DNA from: Massilia eburnea
GTDB taxonomy: Bacteria; Pseudomonadota; Gammaproteobacteria; Burkholderiales; Burkholderiaceae_D
Assembly (NCBI RefSeq): GCF_009720745.1
Contig: NZ_WNKX01000005.1
Coordinates: 1 to 64,000, forward strand
Length of the DNA: 64,000 nucleotides
Direction: 5' to 3'
Part shown: positions 51,895 through 59,645 of the stretch, in pieces
Numbering within the stretch: position 1 is the first letter of the stretch
Layout of the letters: the number at the start of each line of letters is the position of its first letter
Program-made: the position numbers and the translations under genes
The notes under the pieces: generated by a model
What the model was told of the DNA's origin: nothing
Database searches by the model: none
The model's input: only the letters and a program-made list of their open reading frames with translations

Positions 51895-53382
51895 TCAGGC
51901 AAAGCCGGGAACCGGGCAGCGGCCGGTGGCTTCCAGTTCGCCCGACAGCCAGGCGTTGACAGCTTCCAGTGCCGGCGCGGCGAAGCCATAAGTCATCAGG
52001 GCCGGCGACTGGATGTCCAGCGCCTGGTAAGGGTTCCACAGCGCCAGGTGCAAGTCCGGCGTCCAGTTGCGGCGGGCGTTGTCGCCGTAGCGCAGGCGCG
52101 AGGTGGAGGCGAGCACCGTAAAGCGGCCGTCTTGCGGCAGCGACGACCAGTCGAAGGTGTTGGCGTCGGCGAAGGTGACCAGCTCCACGTCGAACAGCTT
52201 GCCGAGCGAAGCAGCCACCGTGGCTGCAGGCACGCCGGCTTCGGATACGCCGTCGCTCACCACGTCCTGGCGCACGACCAGGCGCAGCTTGCTGCCGGGA
52301 GCAGGACGCTGCGGATTGCCGCGCGCGGTGAGGGCGCGGCGCCAGCCTTCGGCCATGATGACGCGGTCGGCAGCATCTTCCTTATAGGAGCGCTGCTGGC
52401 AAGGGTAAGCTTGCGCCAGTGCGTTCAGGCGCGCAAGGCGTTCATCGACGGCGGCTTGCGACAGGGACCCGTCGGCCAGCGCGGCGGCAATGGCGTCCAG
52501 CGTTTCATTTTGCGTTTCGGGCGTGCCGAGCGCCATGACCATGTCGGCTCCCGCCAGCAGGGCGCGCACGGCGGCGTTGCCCACGCCATAGCGGCCAGCG
52601 ATGGCGTGCATGTCCATGCCGTCGGTGATGATCACGCCTTTGTAATTCCACTGCTTGCGCAGGATGCCGTCCAGGATGGCGGGCGACATGGTGGCTGGAT
52701 TGTCGGCGTCGATGGCAGGATAGACGATGTGCGCGGTCATCATGGCCGGCGCCACCGGCGCGGCGGCGCGGAAGGGCGCCAGTTCCAGCGCATCGAGTTG
52801 CGGCAGCGCCTTGTCGACGGTCGGCAGGTCGCGGTGCGAATCGACGTGGGTATCACCGTGGCCGGGGAAGTGCTTGACGCAGCAGGCCACCCCTTCGGCG
52901 TGGCTGCCGGCCATCCAGGCCATCGCCAGTTCAACGGCGCGCGCCGGCTCGGCGCCAAAGGAACGCTCGGCGATCACCGGGTTGTTTGGATTGTTGTTCA
53001 AGTCCAGCACGGGCGCGAAGTTCCAGTTGAAGCCGAGGGACTTGGCAGCGCGCGCCACGGCAGCGCCGGTGCGGTAGGCCAGGTCGGCATCGTCGGCGGC
53101 GCCCAGGCCCATGGCCGCTGGCGGCGCTGGCACCCAGGTCGAGCGCACCACGGCGCCACCTTCCTGGTCGATGGCGATCAGCGCATTCGGGCCCATCGCT
53201 TCGCGCAGGTCGGCAGTCAGCTTGGCCAGTTGCGCCGAGTCGGTCATATTGCCGCGGAAGAGGCACACGCCGCGAATGCCGTTGGCGCGGATGAAATCAG
53301 CCGTCGCCTGGTCCAGCACCGTGCCAGGGAAGCGGATCATGATGAGTTGGCCCGCGATTTTTCGTAATGCTTGTGTGCTCAT
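51895..53382 (-). CDS. nagZ: Beta-N-acetylhexosaminidase, GH3 (NagZ-like)
   Basis: A 495-residue GH3 enzyme. IDQEGGAVVR and KHFPGHGDTHVDSH (the catalytic Asp-His loop of NagZ-type enzymes) are present, as is VIITDGMDM with the nucleophile Asp. The extra 150 residues at the C-terminus resemble the second domain of Gram-positive NagZ rather than the short E. coli form. There is no signal peptide, so it acts in the cytosol on imported chitobiose or muropeptides and releases GlcNAc. It lies 25 bases after nagB-II. Confidence 0.93.
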   Translation of the reverse strand: MSTQALRKIAGQLIMIRFPGTVLDQATADFIRANGIRGVCLFRGNMTDSAQLAKLTADLREAMGPNALIAIDQEGGAVVRSTWVPAPPAAMGLGAADDADLAYRTGAAVARAAKSLGFNWNFAPVLDLNNNPNNPVIAERSFGAEPARAVELAMAWMAGSHAEGVACCVKHFPGHGDTHVDSHRDLPTVDKALPQLDALELAPFRAAAPVAPAMMTAHIVYPAIDADNPATMSPAILDGILRKQWNYKGVIITDGMDMHAIAGRYGVGNAAVRALLAGADMVMALGTPETQNETLDAIAAALADGSLSQAAVDERLARLNALAQAYPCQQRSYKEDAADRVIMAEGWRRALTARGNPQRPAPGSKLRLVVRQDVVSDGVSEAGVPAATVAASLGKLFDVELVTFADANTFDWSSLPQDGRFTVLASTSRLRYGDNARRNWTPDLHLALWNPYQALDIQSPALMTYGFAAPALEAVNAWLSGELEATGRCPVPGFA

Positions 53383-53407
53383 GTAAAGCTCCGTCCTTGC
53401 CGCGCGG

Positions 53408-54430
53408 TCAATGGGTCTTGGTGACTTTGTTCAGGTGCCGTGGGCGGTCCGGATCGAGCCCGCGCGCTGCGGACAGCTTGGCCGCCATCACATAGAAGGC
53501 CTGGATCGCAACGATCGGGTCCAGGTCCGGCGTCGCCGCGACCGGCAGCGTCAGGTCGCGCGAAGCCACGTCTTCCGGGGCAGCCAGCAGGACGCGCGCG
53601 CCGCGGCCGCGCATTTCTTCCGCCAGTGCCAGCAAGCCGGCCTGGGTCGGGCCGCGCGTTGCGAAGATCAGCAGTGGATAGCCTTCATCGATCAGCGCCA
53701 TCGGGCCATGCTTGATTTCGGCGCCGGAAAAGGCTTCCGCCTGCAGCGCCGAGGTCTCCTTGAATTTCAACGAGGCTTCCAGCGCCACCGGGAAGCTGAT
53801 GCCGCGGCCAACGACCATGATGTTGCGGGCAGGCGCCAGCACTTCAATCGCAGGCGACCAGTCCACCTCGCAAGCTGCGCGCAGCGCGGCAGGCAGCGCC
53901 GCCAGGCCTTCCAGCAATTCCGGATCGTTCTGCCAGTGCGCCACCATGCGCGCGCCGGCGACCAGGGAGGTAATGAAGCTCTTGGTGGCGGCCACGCTTT
54001 GCTCTTTGCCCGCGCGCAGGGGCATCGCCCATTCAGCGCTGTGCGCCAGCGGCGAATCGGTATCGTTGACCAGCGCCACGGTGGTCGCGCCGCCGTCGCG
54101 GAAGTAGCGGATCGGTTCCACCACGTCCGGGCTCTGCCCCGATTGCGAGACCGACACCACCAGGGTGTCGCGCGTGATCAGCGGCGATTTGTGCAGGGTC
54201 ACCAGCGACATCGGCAGCGACGCGACCACGCGCCCCAGGCGCGACATTATCAGGTAGGCGATGTAGTTGCAGGCATGGTCCGAGCTGCCGCGTGCCACGG
54301 TCAGCGCGGAGTTGAACGGCGTGCTCCTCAGTTTGCGGCCCAGCTCCGCGTAGCGGTCGGTGTCCTGCGCCAGCTGCTGTTCTACGCAGTCGGCGGCAGA
54401 CAGGGCTTCTTTAAGCATCATTGAGGTCAC
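53408..54430 (-). CDS. nagB-II: Glucosamine-6-phosphate deaminase, SIS-domain type (NagB-II)
   Basis: A 340-residue protein with two SIS domains. ARGSSDHACNYIAYLIM and VVSVSQSGQSPDVVEPIRYF bind the sugar phosphate, and the C-terminal DPDRPRHLNKVTKT is typical of the GlmS-isomerase-like branch. NagB-II is the known replacement for classical NagB in many proteobacterial nag operons, giving fructose-6-phosphate and ammonia. No glutaminase domain is present, so it is not GlmS. It overlaps the end of nagA by 20 bases. Confidence 0.92.
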   Translation of the reverse strand: MTSMMLKEALSAADCVEQQLAQDTDRYAELGRKLRSTPFNSALTVARGSSDHACNYIAYLIMSRLGRVVASLPMSLVTLHKSPLITRDTLVVSVSQSGQSPDVVEPIRYFRDGGATTVALVNDTDSPLAHSAEWAMPLRAGKEQSVAATKSFITSLVAGARMVAHWQNDPELLEGLAALPAALRAACEVDWSPAIEVLAPARNIMVVGRGISFPVALEASLKFKETSALQAEAFSGAEIKHGPMALIDEGYPLLIFATRGPTQAGLLALAEEMRGRGARVLLAAPEDVASRDLTLPVAATPDLDPIVAIQAFYVMAAKLSAARGLDPDRPRHLNKVTKTH

Positions 54431-55523
54431 AACGTTCTCCTTCGATATAAACGGCTTTCAGTTTCAGGTCCCGGTCCATCACGACCAGGTCGGCATACGC
54501 GCCGCGTGCCAGGCGGCCGCGGTCCTGCAAGCCGAGGTAATCAGCTGCATGGGTGGAAACTCGTTTGGAGGCGTCGGCCAGGTCGAGGCCCAGTCCGACC
54601 AGGTTGCGCAGGGCCTGGTCCAGCGTCAGCGTGGAGCCGGCCAGGGTGCCGTCGGGCAGGCGCACGCCGCCCATGCATTTATGGACCACGTGGCGGCCCA
54701 GCATGTACTCGCCGTCCGGCATGCCGGTGGCTGCGGTGGAGTCGGTCACGCAATACAGGCGCGGGATGGCGCGCAGCGCGCCCTTGATCGCACCCGGGTG
54801 CACGTGCAGCAAGTCCGGAATCAGCTCAGCGAATTCAGCATGCGCCAGCGCCGCGCCGACCATGCCGGGCTCGCGGTGGTGCAGGCCGCTCATGGCGTTG
54901 AACAGGTGGGTGAAGCCGGTGGCGCCATGGTCCAGCGCAGCCACGCCTTCTTCATAAGAACCGAGCGTGTGGCCGATCTGCACCCGTACGCCGTGCTTGG
55001 CCAGGTCGCTCACCAGTTCCAGGTGGCCGGAGATCTCGGGCGCTACGGTGATTACGCGCATCGGCGCCAGCTTTTCCAGGCGATGCACCTCCTCAATCGT
55101 GGCGGCGCGCGCGAAGTTCGGCTGCGCGCCCAGCTTGCCGCTGTTGATATACGGGCCTTCCAGGTGGGCGCCCAGCACGCGTGCCTCGCCCTTGCCGCGC
55201 TGGCGCACAGCCTTGCCGATGGCGGCCAGCGCCACATCGATATCTTCGGGCGGGGCGGTCATGGTGGTGGCCAGCATCGAAGTCGTGCCGTGGCGCGCGT
55301 GGATCGCGGCAATCGCGTGCACGGCGTCGCCGCCTTCCATCACATCTTTTCCCGCGCCGCCGTGTACATGAAGGTCGATAAAGCCGGGCAGGATGTAGTC
55401 ATCGCTGTTCAGCATTGGATCGCTGCTGCTGCCCGCCACATCCTCGATCCGCTCGCCGAAGGAAATGGTTCCGTTCAGCCAGCCGGATGGGGTCAGGATA
55501 TTGCCTTTGATTGCCTCGTTCAT
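54411..55523 (-). CDS. nagA: N-acetylglucosamine-6-phosphate deacetylase NagA
   Basis: A 370-residue amidohydrolase of normal length. The metal motif HVHG (GFIDLHVHGGAGKDVMEGG), HLEGPYIN with the metal-binding Glu, the His of QIGHTLGSYEEG, and the catalytic Asp in TDSTAATGMPDGEY are all there. It removes acetate from GlcNAc-6-P before NagB-II. Its start overlaps the nagR stop in ATGA. Confidence 0.95.
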   Translation of the reverse strand: MNEAIKGNILTPSGWLNGTISFGERIEDVAGSSSDPMLNSDDYILPGFIDLHVHGGAGKDVMEGGDAVHAIAAIHARHGTTSMLATTMTAPPEDIDVALAAIGKAVRQRGKGEARVLGAHLEGPYINSGKLGAQPNFARAATIEEVHRLEKLAPMRVITVAPEISGHLELVSDLAKHGVRVQIGHTLGSYEEGVAALDHGATGFTHLFNAMSGLHHREPGMVGAALAHAEFAELIPDLLHVHPGAIKGALRAIPRLYCVTDSTAATGMPDGEYMLGRHVVHKCMGGVRLPDGTLAGSTLTLDQALRNLVGLGLDLADASKRVSTHAADYLGLQDRGRLARGAYADLVVMDRDLKLKAVYIEGERCDLNDA

Positions 55524-56254
55524 CGACGCGACTCCGCTACAAATTCATAATAGTCACTCCGGCAGAAGGAGTGGGTCAGTTCGACTGCCGCGCCGTTTTC
55601 CAGGTAGCTCACGCGCGTGATGTGCAGCATGGCGGTGCCGGGGGCGATATTGGCCAGGCGGGCTTGTTCGGCATTGGCATTGATGGCGCGGATGTGCTGC
55701 AGCGCGCGCATCGGCACATTGCCGGTGGCCTCCAGGTAGCCGTACAGGGAGCCGTGCACCGTGCCCGGGTCGGGCATGTAGGTGGCCGGAATGGTCGAGG
55801 TCTCGATTGCCATCACCACGTCATCGGCGGTACGCAAGCGCTTCAGGCGCGCCACCGGCATGTTCGGCGACAGGCCGAGCGACAGCAGCTCCAGCGGCGC
55901 CGCGATTCCGATCTCGCGCTGCAGCCAGCGCGAACCGGCGGTAAAGCCGCGCTGGCGCAGCTCTTCCGAAAAACTGGTCAGGCGCGACAGCGGCTGTTCC
56001 AGCTTGGGCGTGATGTAAGTTCCGGATCCGCGCCGCCGCGTCAGCATGCCGCGGGCGCACAGCATGTCGATGGCCTTGCGCGCGGTCACCCGCGAGATAT
56101 TGAGCATTTCCGACAGCACCCGTTCGGAAGGCAGTGCCTCATTGGCGCGCCAGTCGCCGCTGGCGATGCCGTCGGACAGCTTGTTCGCCAACTGCATGTA
56201 CAGAGGGGTATCGCTGTCGGCGTCAGGCCGGAAATCGCTCATTTGGGAAAGCAC
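55520..56254 (-). CDS. nagR: GntR/HutC-family regulator NagR (UTRA domain)
   Basis: A 244-residue regulator: winged helix (about 15-80, ALPSERVLSEMLNISRVTARK) and UTRA ligand domain (about 95-240). GTG 56254 is preferred because GGAG lies six bases upstream; ATG 56242 is an alternative. It is encoded inside the operon, which allows autoregulation. It is a paralogue of the regulator at 4228 and shares the LTSFSE-LR-RG motif between domains. Relatives bind GlcNAc-6-P or GlcN-6-P. The TGGTAT boxes at 57184-57304 are its likely targets. Confidence 0.9.
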   Translation of the reverse strand: MLSQMSDFRPDADSDTPLYMQLANKLSDGIASGDWRANEALPSERVLSEMLNISRVTARKAIDMLCARGMLTRRRGSGTYITPKLEQPLSRLTSFSEELRQRGFTAGSRWLQREIGIAAPLELLSLGLSPNMPVARLKRLRTADDVVMAIETSTIPATYMPDPGTVHGSLYGYLEATGNVPMRALQHIRAINANAEQARLANIAPGTAMLHITRVSYLENGAAVELTHSFCRSDYYEFVAESRR

Positions 56255-56257
56255 GTG

Positions 56258-57127
56258 CTACTCCTTCAAATGTTGTTGGATCAGGCGCAGGCCGCCGGCG
56301 GCGGAATCGCCCTTGGGCGATACGATGCGCTGCTGCAGGTCAGGCGGCAAGTAAGGGCGCAGCGGCTCGCCAAGCCCGCCGCACAAGGCGATCGGCAAGG
56401 ACGCACTCGGGTCCAGGCCATGCGCAATCAGCGCTACTTGCCGCCCCGCGTCTTCCAGGATGGCGCGCGCCACTGTGTCGCTGTGCGCATGCTGCAGGAC
56501 GATGCGCGCCAGTTGCGCATAGGCGGTCTGTGAAGCATTCGCCAGCCAGACCTGGATCCGGTCACGGCTGCCGCCGCAGGCCTCGGCCACCGCGTCGGCA
56601 AAGCCGTTGCCCGGCACGCGGCCGTCGATCACTTGCTGTACATGGTTGATCGCCTTCATGCCGATCCAGGCGCCGCCGGCTTCGTCGCCGGAAGGGAAGC
56701 CCCAGCCGCCGACTTCATGGCGCGAGCCGTCGACATGCAGGATTTCGCCCACGCTGCCTGTGCCCAGGGCGATGATGGCGCCGGGACGTCCTTCATGCGC
56801 GCCCAGCACGGTGGTGAAAGCATCGGTTTCCAGCGCCACCGCGGCATAGCCAGGGTTGGCGGCCACGAAATTGGCGGCCCACTGCTTGTTATGGACGCCG
56901 GCCAATCCCAGGCCGATGGCAATGCGCTCGCGCGCCGGCTGGACAATACCAGCTGCGCCGAAGGCGAGCGCCATGGCTTCCTCGACGGCGGCCCAGGCAT
57001 TCTTAATACCATGCAGCAGGGCGGATGGACCGGCCTGGCCTTCACCCAGCGGCTGGCCGTCGATACCGGCCAGGCGCACACGGGTTCCGCTGCCGCCGCC
57101 GTCCACACCAATCAGGAATTCGATCAT
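56258..57127 (-). CDS. nagK: N-acetylglucosamine kinase of the BadF/BadG family (NagK-like)
   Basis: A 289-residue ASKHA-fold kinase. FLIGVDGGGSGTRVRLAG is the phosphate-binding loop, IIALGTGSVGEI the second phosphate motif, and GWGFPSGDEAGGAWIG the metal/adenosine region. It phosphorylates GlcNAc released by NagZ. It is the first gene of the nag operon, three bases before nagR. The ribosome site before ATG 57127 is weak. Confidence 0.92.
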   Translation of the reverse strand: MIEFLIGVDGGGSGTRVRLAGIDGQPLGEGQAGPSALLHGIKNAWAAVEEAMALAFGAAGIVQPARERIAIGLGLAGVHNKQWAANFVAANPGYAAVALETDAFTTVLGAHEGRPGAIIALGTGSVGEILHVDGSRHEVGGWGFPSGDEAGGAWIGMKAINHVQQVIDGRVPGNGFADAVAEACGGSRDRIQVWLANASQTAYAQLARIVLQHAHSDTVARAILEDAGRQVALIAHGLDPSASLPIALCGGLGEPLRPYLPPDLQQRIVSPKGDSAAGGLRLIQQHLKE

Positions 57128-57183
57128 TTTTCAAAGGGATGAAAAGAACTGTGGCGACTATATGAGGAGCACACCAGCTTGTC

Positions 57184-57304
57184 AACAGGTATTTAACTGG
57201 TATTGTTTAGGCTGGCAGCTAAACAAGGTCAATAAGCTGTAACTCATTGAATATTATGGGAATAAATTGGGCTGAAAATGGTATGCACTTTGGTATGGAC
57301 TGCT
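57184..57304. promoter_or_regulatory. Candidate NagR operator cluster upstream of the nag operon
   Basis: TGGTAT occurs at 57198-57203, 57279-57284 and 57291-57296, and AGGTAT near 57187. The last box, TTTGGTATGGACTGCT (57289-57304), agrees at 12 of 16 bases with the NagR/YvoA operator ATTGGTATAGACAACT. The boxes lie 60-180 bases before nagK, where a repressor would act. The same word occurs before the TonB receptor (4351, 4405). Confidence 0.5.
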
Positions 57305-57328
57305 GCTGCCAAAGTGATCGTGCGGGCG

Positions 57329-57358
57329 AAAAAAAGCCCGGCTGGGTGAGAGCCGGGC
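57329..57358 (-). terminator. Rho-independent terminator of the DUF2807 gene
   Basis: On the minus strand GCCCGGCT, loop, AGCCGGGC is followed by seven T. It lies about 60 bases after the stop at 57416 and in the right orientation. It separates that gene from the nag operon. Confidence 0.85.
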
Positions 57359-57415
57359 AGGAGGAACACAGCTAATCGCTGCCGGCGCCTTAGGCGTCAG
57401 CAGCGATGTCGTCAA

Positions 57416-58780
57416 TCATTCGGTGTGGGCGCCGCGACGGTCGACTGTCACCACACGCTGTTTATCGGAGTCCAGTTGCTGGCCTTGGGCGGCCACTTTG
57501 CCTTGTACGTTGACGGTGGCATTACCCGGACCGTTCACATTGACCTCGGCCTGCTTGGCCAGCATGTCGCGCGCATCCAGGTTGCCGGGGCCGGTCACGC
57601 TGGCGCTGAGGGCGCCGGTCCAGCCGCGCAGCTGCACGCCGCCAGGGCCGCTCATGCTCACTTTCACGTTCTTGCACTCAGGTTCGGCCTGCAGGTCGCC
57701 GGAGCCGCGCACTTCCACATCCAGCGAATCGCTTACCTTGCTCAGGAAGACGTTGCCCGGGCCGCGGCTGCGCGTGATGGCCTTGGCCACCTTCAGCCCT
57801 TTGGCATCGAGGTCGCCCGATCCGCTGACTTCGGCACTCAGGGTCTCGGCGCTGCCGGACAGGTTCATGCTGCCAGGGCCGCTCAGGTTGACGCGGGTGT
57901 TCTGGGTTTGCAGGCCGCGCGCTTCCAGGTCGCCGGAACCGTGCACTTCGGCGTCGAATTTCTTGATGGTGCCGCTCAGGCAGGCGTTGCCGGGTCCATT
58001 CAGCATGGCGCTGACGTTCTCCACCTGCAGGCTGCAGGCTTCCAGGTCGCCCGAGCCGGAGACTTCGACACGGATATCCTTGCTGCTGCCGCGCAGTTCA
58101 ACCGAGCCAGGGCCATTCATCGCGGCGTTGACCTTGTTGGCGCGCACGTCGTCCGCTTCCAGGTCGCCCGAGCCGGACAAGACTGCATTGAAGTCGCCGC
58201 TGATGGATGGTGCGCTGACGTCGCCAGGGCCGGTCATGACCAGGTTGACATTGGTGGCGCGCATGCGGTGCAGGTGCATTTCGCCGCTGCCGCTGGACTT
58301 CACGGTCAGTTCGGTCGCGCTGCCCGATGCACTCAGGTCGCCGGGGCCGGTCGAGATCAGTTTCAGCTCGCTGCCATCGACGTGCTCCAGTTCCACGTCG
58401 CCGCTGCCGCTGTTGCTCAGGGCCTTCAGGCCTTGGGCGTTGATTTTCACGATCACCGGCTCATGCTGCCTGCCGAAGCCGAAGACCCAGTGGTTGCGGC
58501 GCAGGGGACGCACATGCAGGGTATCGCCCTGGACCACGGTTTCCAGCTGCGCCAACTCGCGTTTCGGGCCGCTGACCTCAACGGCCGGTGCGCCCTGAGC
58601 ATCGATCAGCACTTTATAAGGGCCGTCGACTTCAATGCGCGAGAACGCCGTCACCGGGCGGCTTTCCCGGGTAGGGGTGTAGTCGGCCTTTTTTTCGCTC
58701 TCGGAAGGGCTGGCGTGCAGGGCGGAGACGCCCAGCGCGATCAGGGACAGGGCGGTGCCGTAGGTGATCAGCTTGTTCAT
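57416..58780 (-). CDS. Secreted DUF2807 (GIN-domain) beta-solenoid protein
   Basis: A 454-residue protein with a signal peptide (TYGTALSLIALGVSALHA). After a first DUF2807 part (FSRIEVDGPYKVLI) come 16 turns of about 20-22 residues that carry either SGSGDL-like or GPG motifs. They alternate strictly for the first 14, and the last two turns are both GPG. This predicts a right-handed beta-solenoid outside the inner membrane. DUF2807 is annotated as putative adhesin head, but true function is unknown. ATG 58780 is preferred; GTG 58792 is possible. The gene has its own terminator. Confidence 0.82.
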   Translation of the reverse strand: MNKLITYGTALSLIALGVSALHASPSESEKKADYTPTRESRPVTAFSRIEVDGPYKVLIDAQGAPAVEVSGPKRELAQLETVVQGDTLHVRPLRRNHWVFGFGRQHEPVIVKINAQGLKALSNSGSGDVELEHVDGSELKLISTGPGDLSASGSATELTVKSSGSGEMHLHRMRATNVNLVMTGPGDVSAPSISGDFNAVLSGSGDLEADDVRANKVNAAMNGPGSVELRGSSKDIRVEVSGSGDLEACSLQVENVSAMLNGPGNACLSGTIKKFDAEVHGSGDLEARGLQTQNTRVNLSGPGSMNLSGSAETLSAEVSGSGDLDAKGLKVAKAITRSRGPGNVFLSKVSDSLDVEVRGSGDLQAEPECKNVKVSMSGPGGVQLRGWTGALSASVTGPGNLDARDMLAKQAEVNVNGPGNATVNVQGKVAAQGQQLDSDKQRVVTVDRRGAHTE

Positions 58781-58973
58781 TTTTAATGTCACTGTTCAGG
58801 TTTGGTGATGCTGCAACGATAGGCGAATCGGCCGCGGCGCTGGCCCGGAAAAAGACAGACGCGCAAAAACGGGGGGCAAACTGCATTTTTTCGATACTGA
58901 AATGCACGCGCCATCGGCCAAAAAGTTGTGATTTCGCCTTGAAATGTCATAATGCTCGTCAGGAGAGACACTT

Positions 58974-59159
58974 ATGATCAAGTACTTGGGAACCAAAAAG
59001 ACCGACCAGGGCGGAACGGTATACGTGTTCCTGATCAATGGCTTGCAGAAGGAGATCCGTGAGGGTTCCCTTAAGCAATACCCTGGCTGTTACGAAGCGC
59101 TGCCGCCATCGGCCAAGGCCAAGATCAGCGCGAACCGTGCCTGGTTCCAGAAACTGTAA
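58974..59159 (+). CDS. Small soluble protein of unknown function
   Basis: A 61-residue protein, rich in Lys, with YVFLINGLQKEIREGSLKQY in the middle. AGGAGAG lies close upstream of ATG 58974, which supports translation. It may pair with the secreted protein that starts three bases after its stop. I recognise no family, and no membrane segment is visible. Confidence 0.6.
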   Translation: MIKYLGTKKTDQGGTVYVFLINGLQKEIREGSLKQYPGCYEALPPSAKAKISANRAWFQKL

Positions 59160-59162
59160 GTA

Positions 59163-59636
59163 ATGCCCTGTTTGCGCATCCTTGCGGCGGGCCTGCTGGC
59201 CGCCGGTTCCCTGGCGCAGGCGGCGCCGCCTTCCCATTTCGGCGACGTGGTCGGCAACGGCCTGCTATGCCGCGACCAGACCAGCAACCGTTACTATTTC
59301 GATTACCTGAGCCAGTATTTCGGGCGTCCTTACAAGCGGGAGGGCGGGGCCTACTGGTTTCGCACCAACGATGCCATCCTCTGGGGCTTCCCGGTGCTGG
59401 AGGTGATCATCAGCGATGAGAGCTACCCCTACAGCTTTGTCGGCGCCGTCACCGATACCACGCCGGAAGAGCTGGAAAAGGCCATCCTGAACCAGGACGG
59501 CCTGGCCTATGCGAAAATCGACACTTCGCGCTACCCGGTGCGGGAGTCCAAGCCGGGCAGCCGCATTGTCTATTTCAACACGCGCTCCAAGATATACTGC
59601 GCCAAATTCAAGCAATTGCCGCCCGCGCTGCGCTAG
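59163..59636 (+). CDS. Secreted protein of unknown function
   Basis: A 157-residue protein with a signal peptide (MPCLRILAAGLLAAGSLAQA). The mature part has two cysteines (LLCRDQ and IYCAKF), probably a disulphide, and many aromatic residues (RYYFDYLSQYFGRPY). It follows the 61-residue gene after three bases and ends ten bases before gspA, so the three could be one transcript. The family is unknown to me. Confidence 0.62.
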   Translation: MPCLRILAAGLLAAGSLAQAAPPSHFGDVVGNGLLCRDQTSNRYYFDYLSQYFGRPYKREGGAYWFRTNDAILWGFPVLEVIISDESYPYSFVGAVTDTTPEELEKAILNQDGLAYAKIDTSRYPVRESKPGSRIVYFNTRSKIYCAKFKQLPPALR

Positions 59637-59645
59637 GCGCCGACC

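Noticed and set aside
53408..54430. SIS protein as GlmS or a GlcNAc isomerase-type sugar regulator (RpiR)
   Set aside because: There is no glutaminase domain and no helix-turn-helix; the place between nagA and nagZ fits NagB-II.
57416..58780. Regular DNA repeats as a CRISPR array or minisatellite
   Set aside because: The periodicity is at protein level in one open frame. The DNA units vary strongly and there are no unique spacers.
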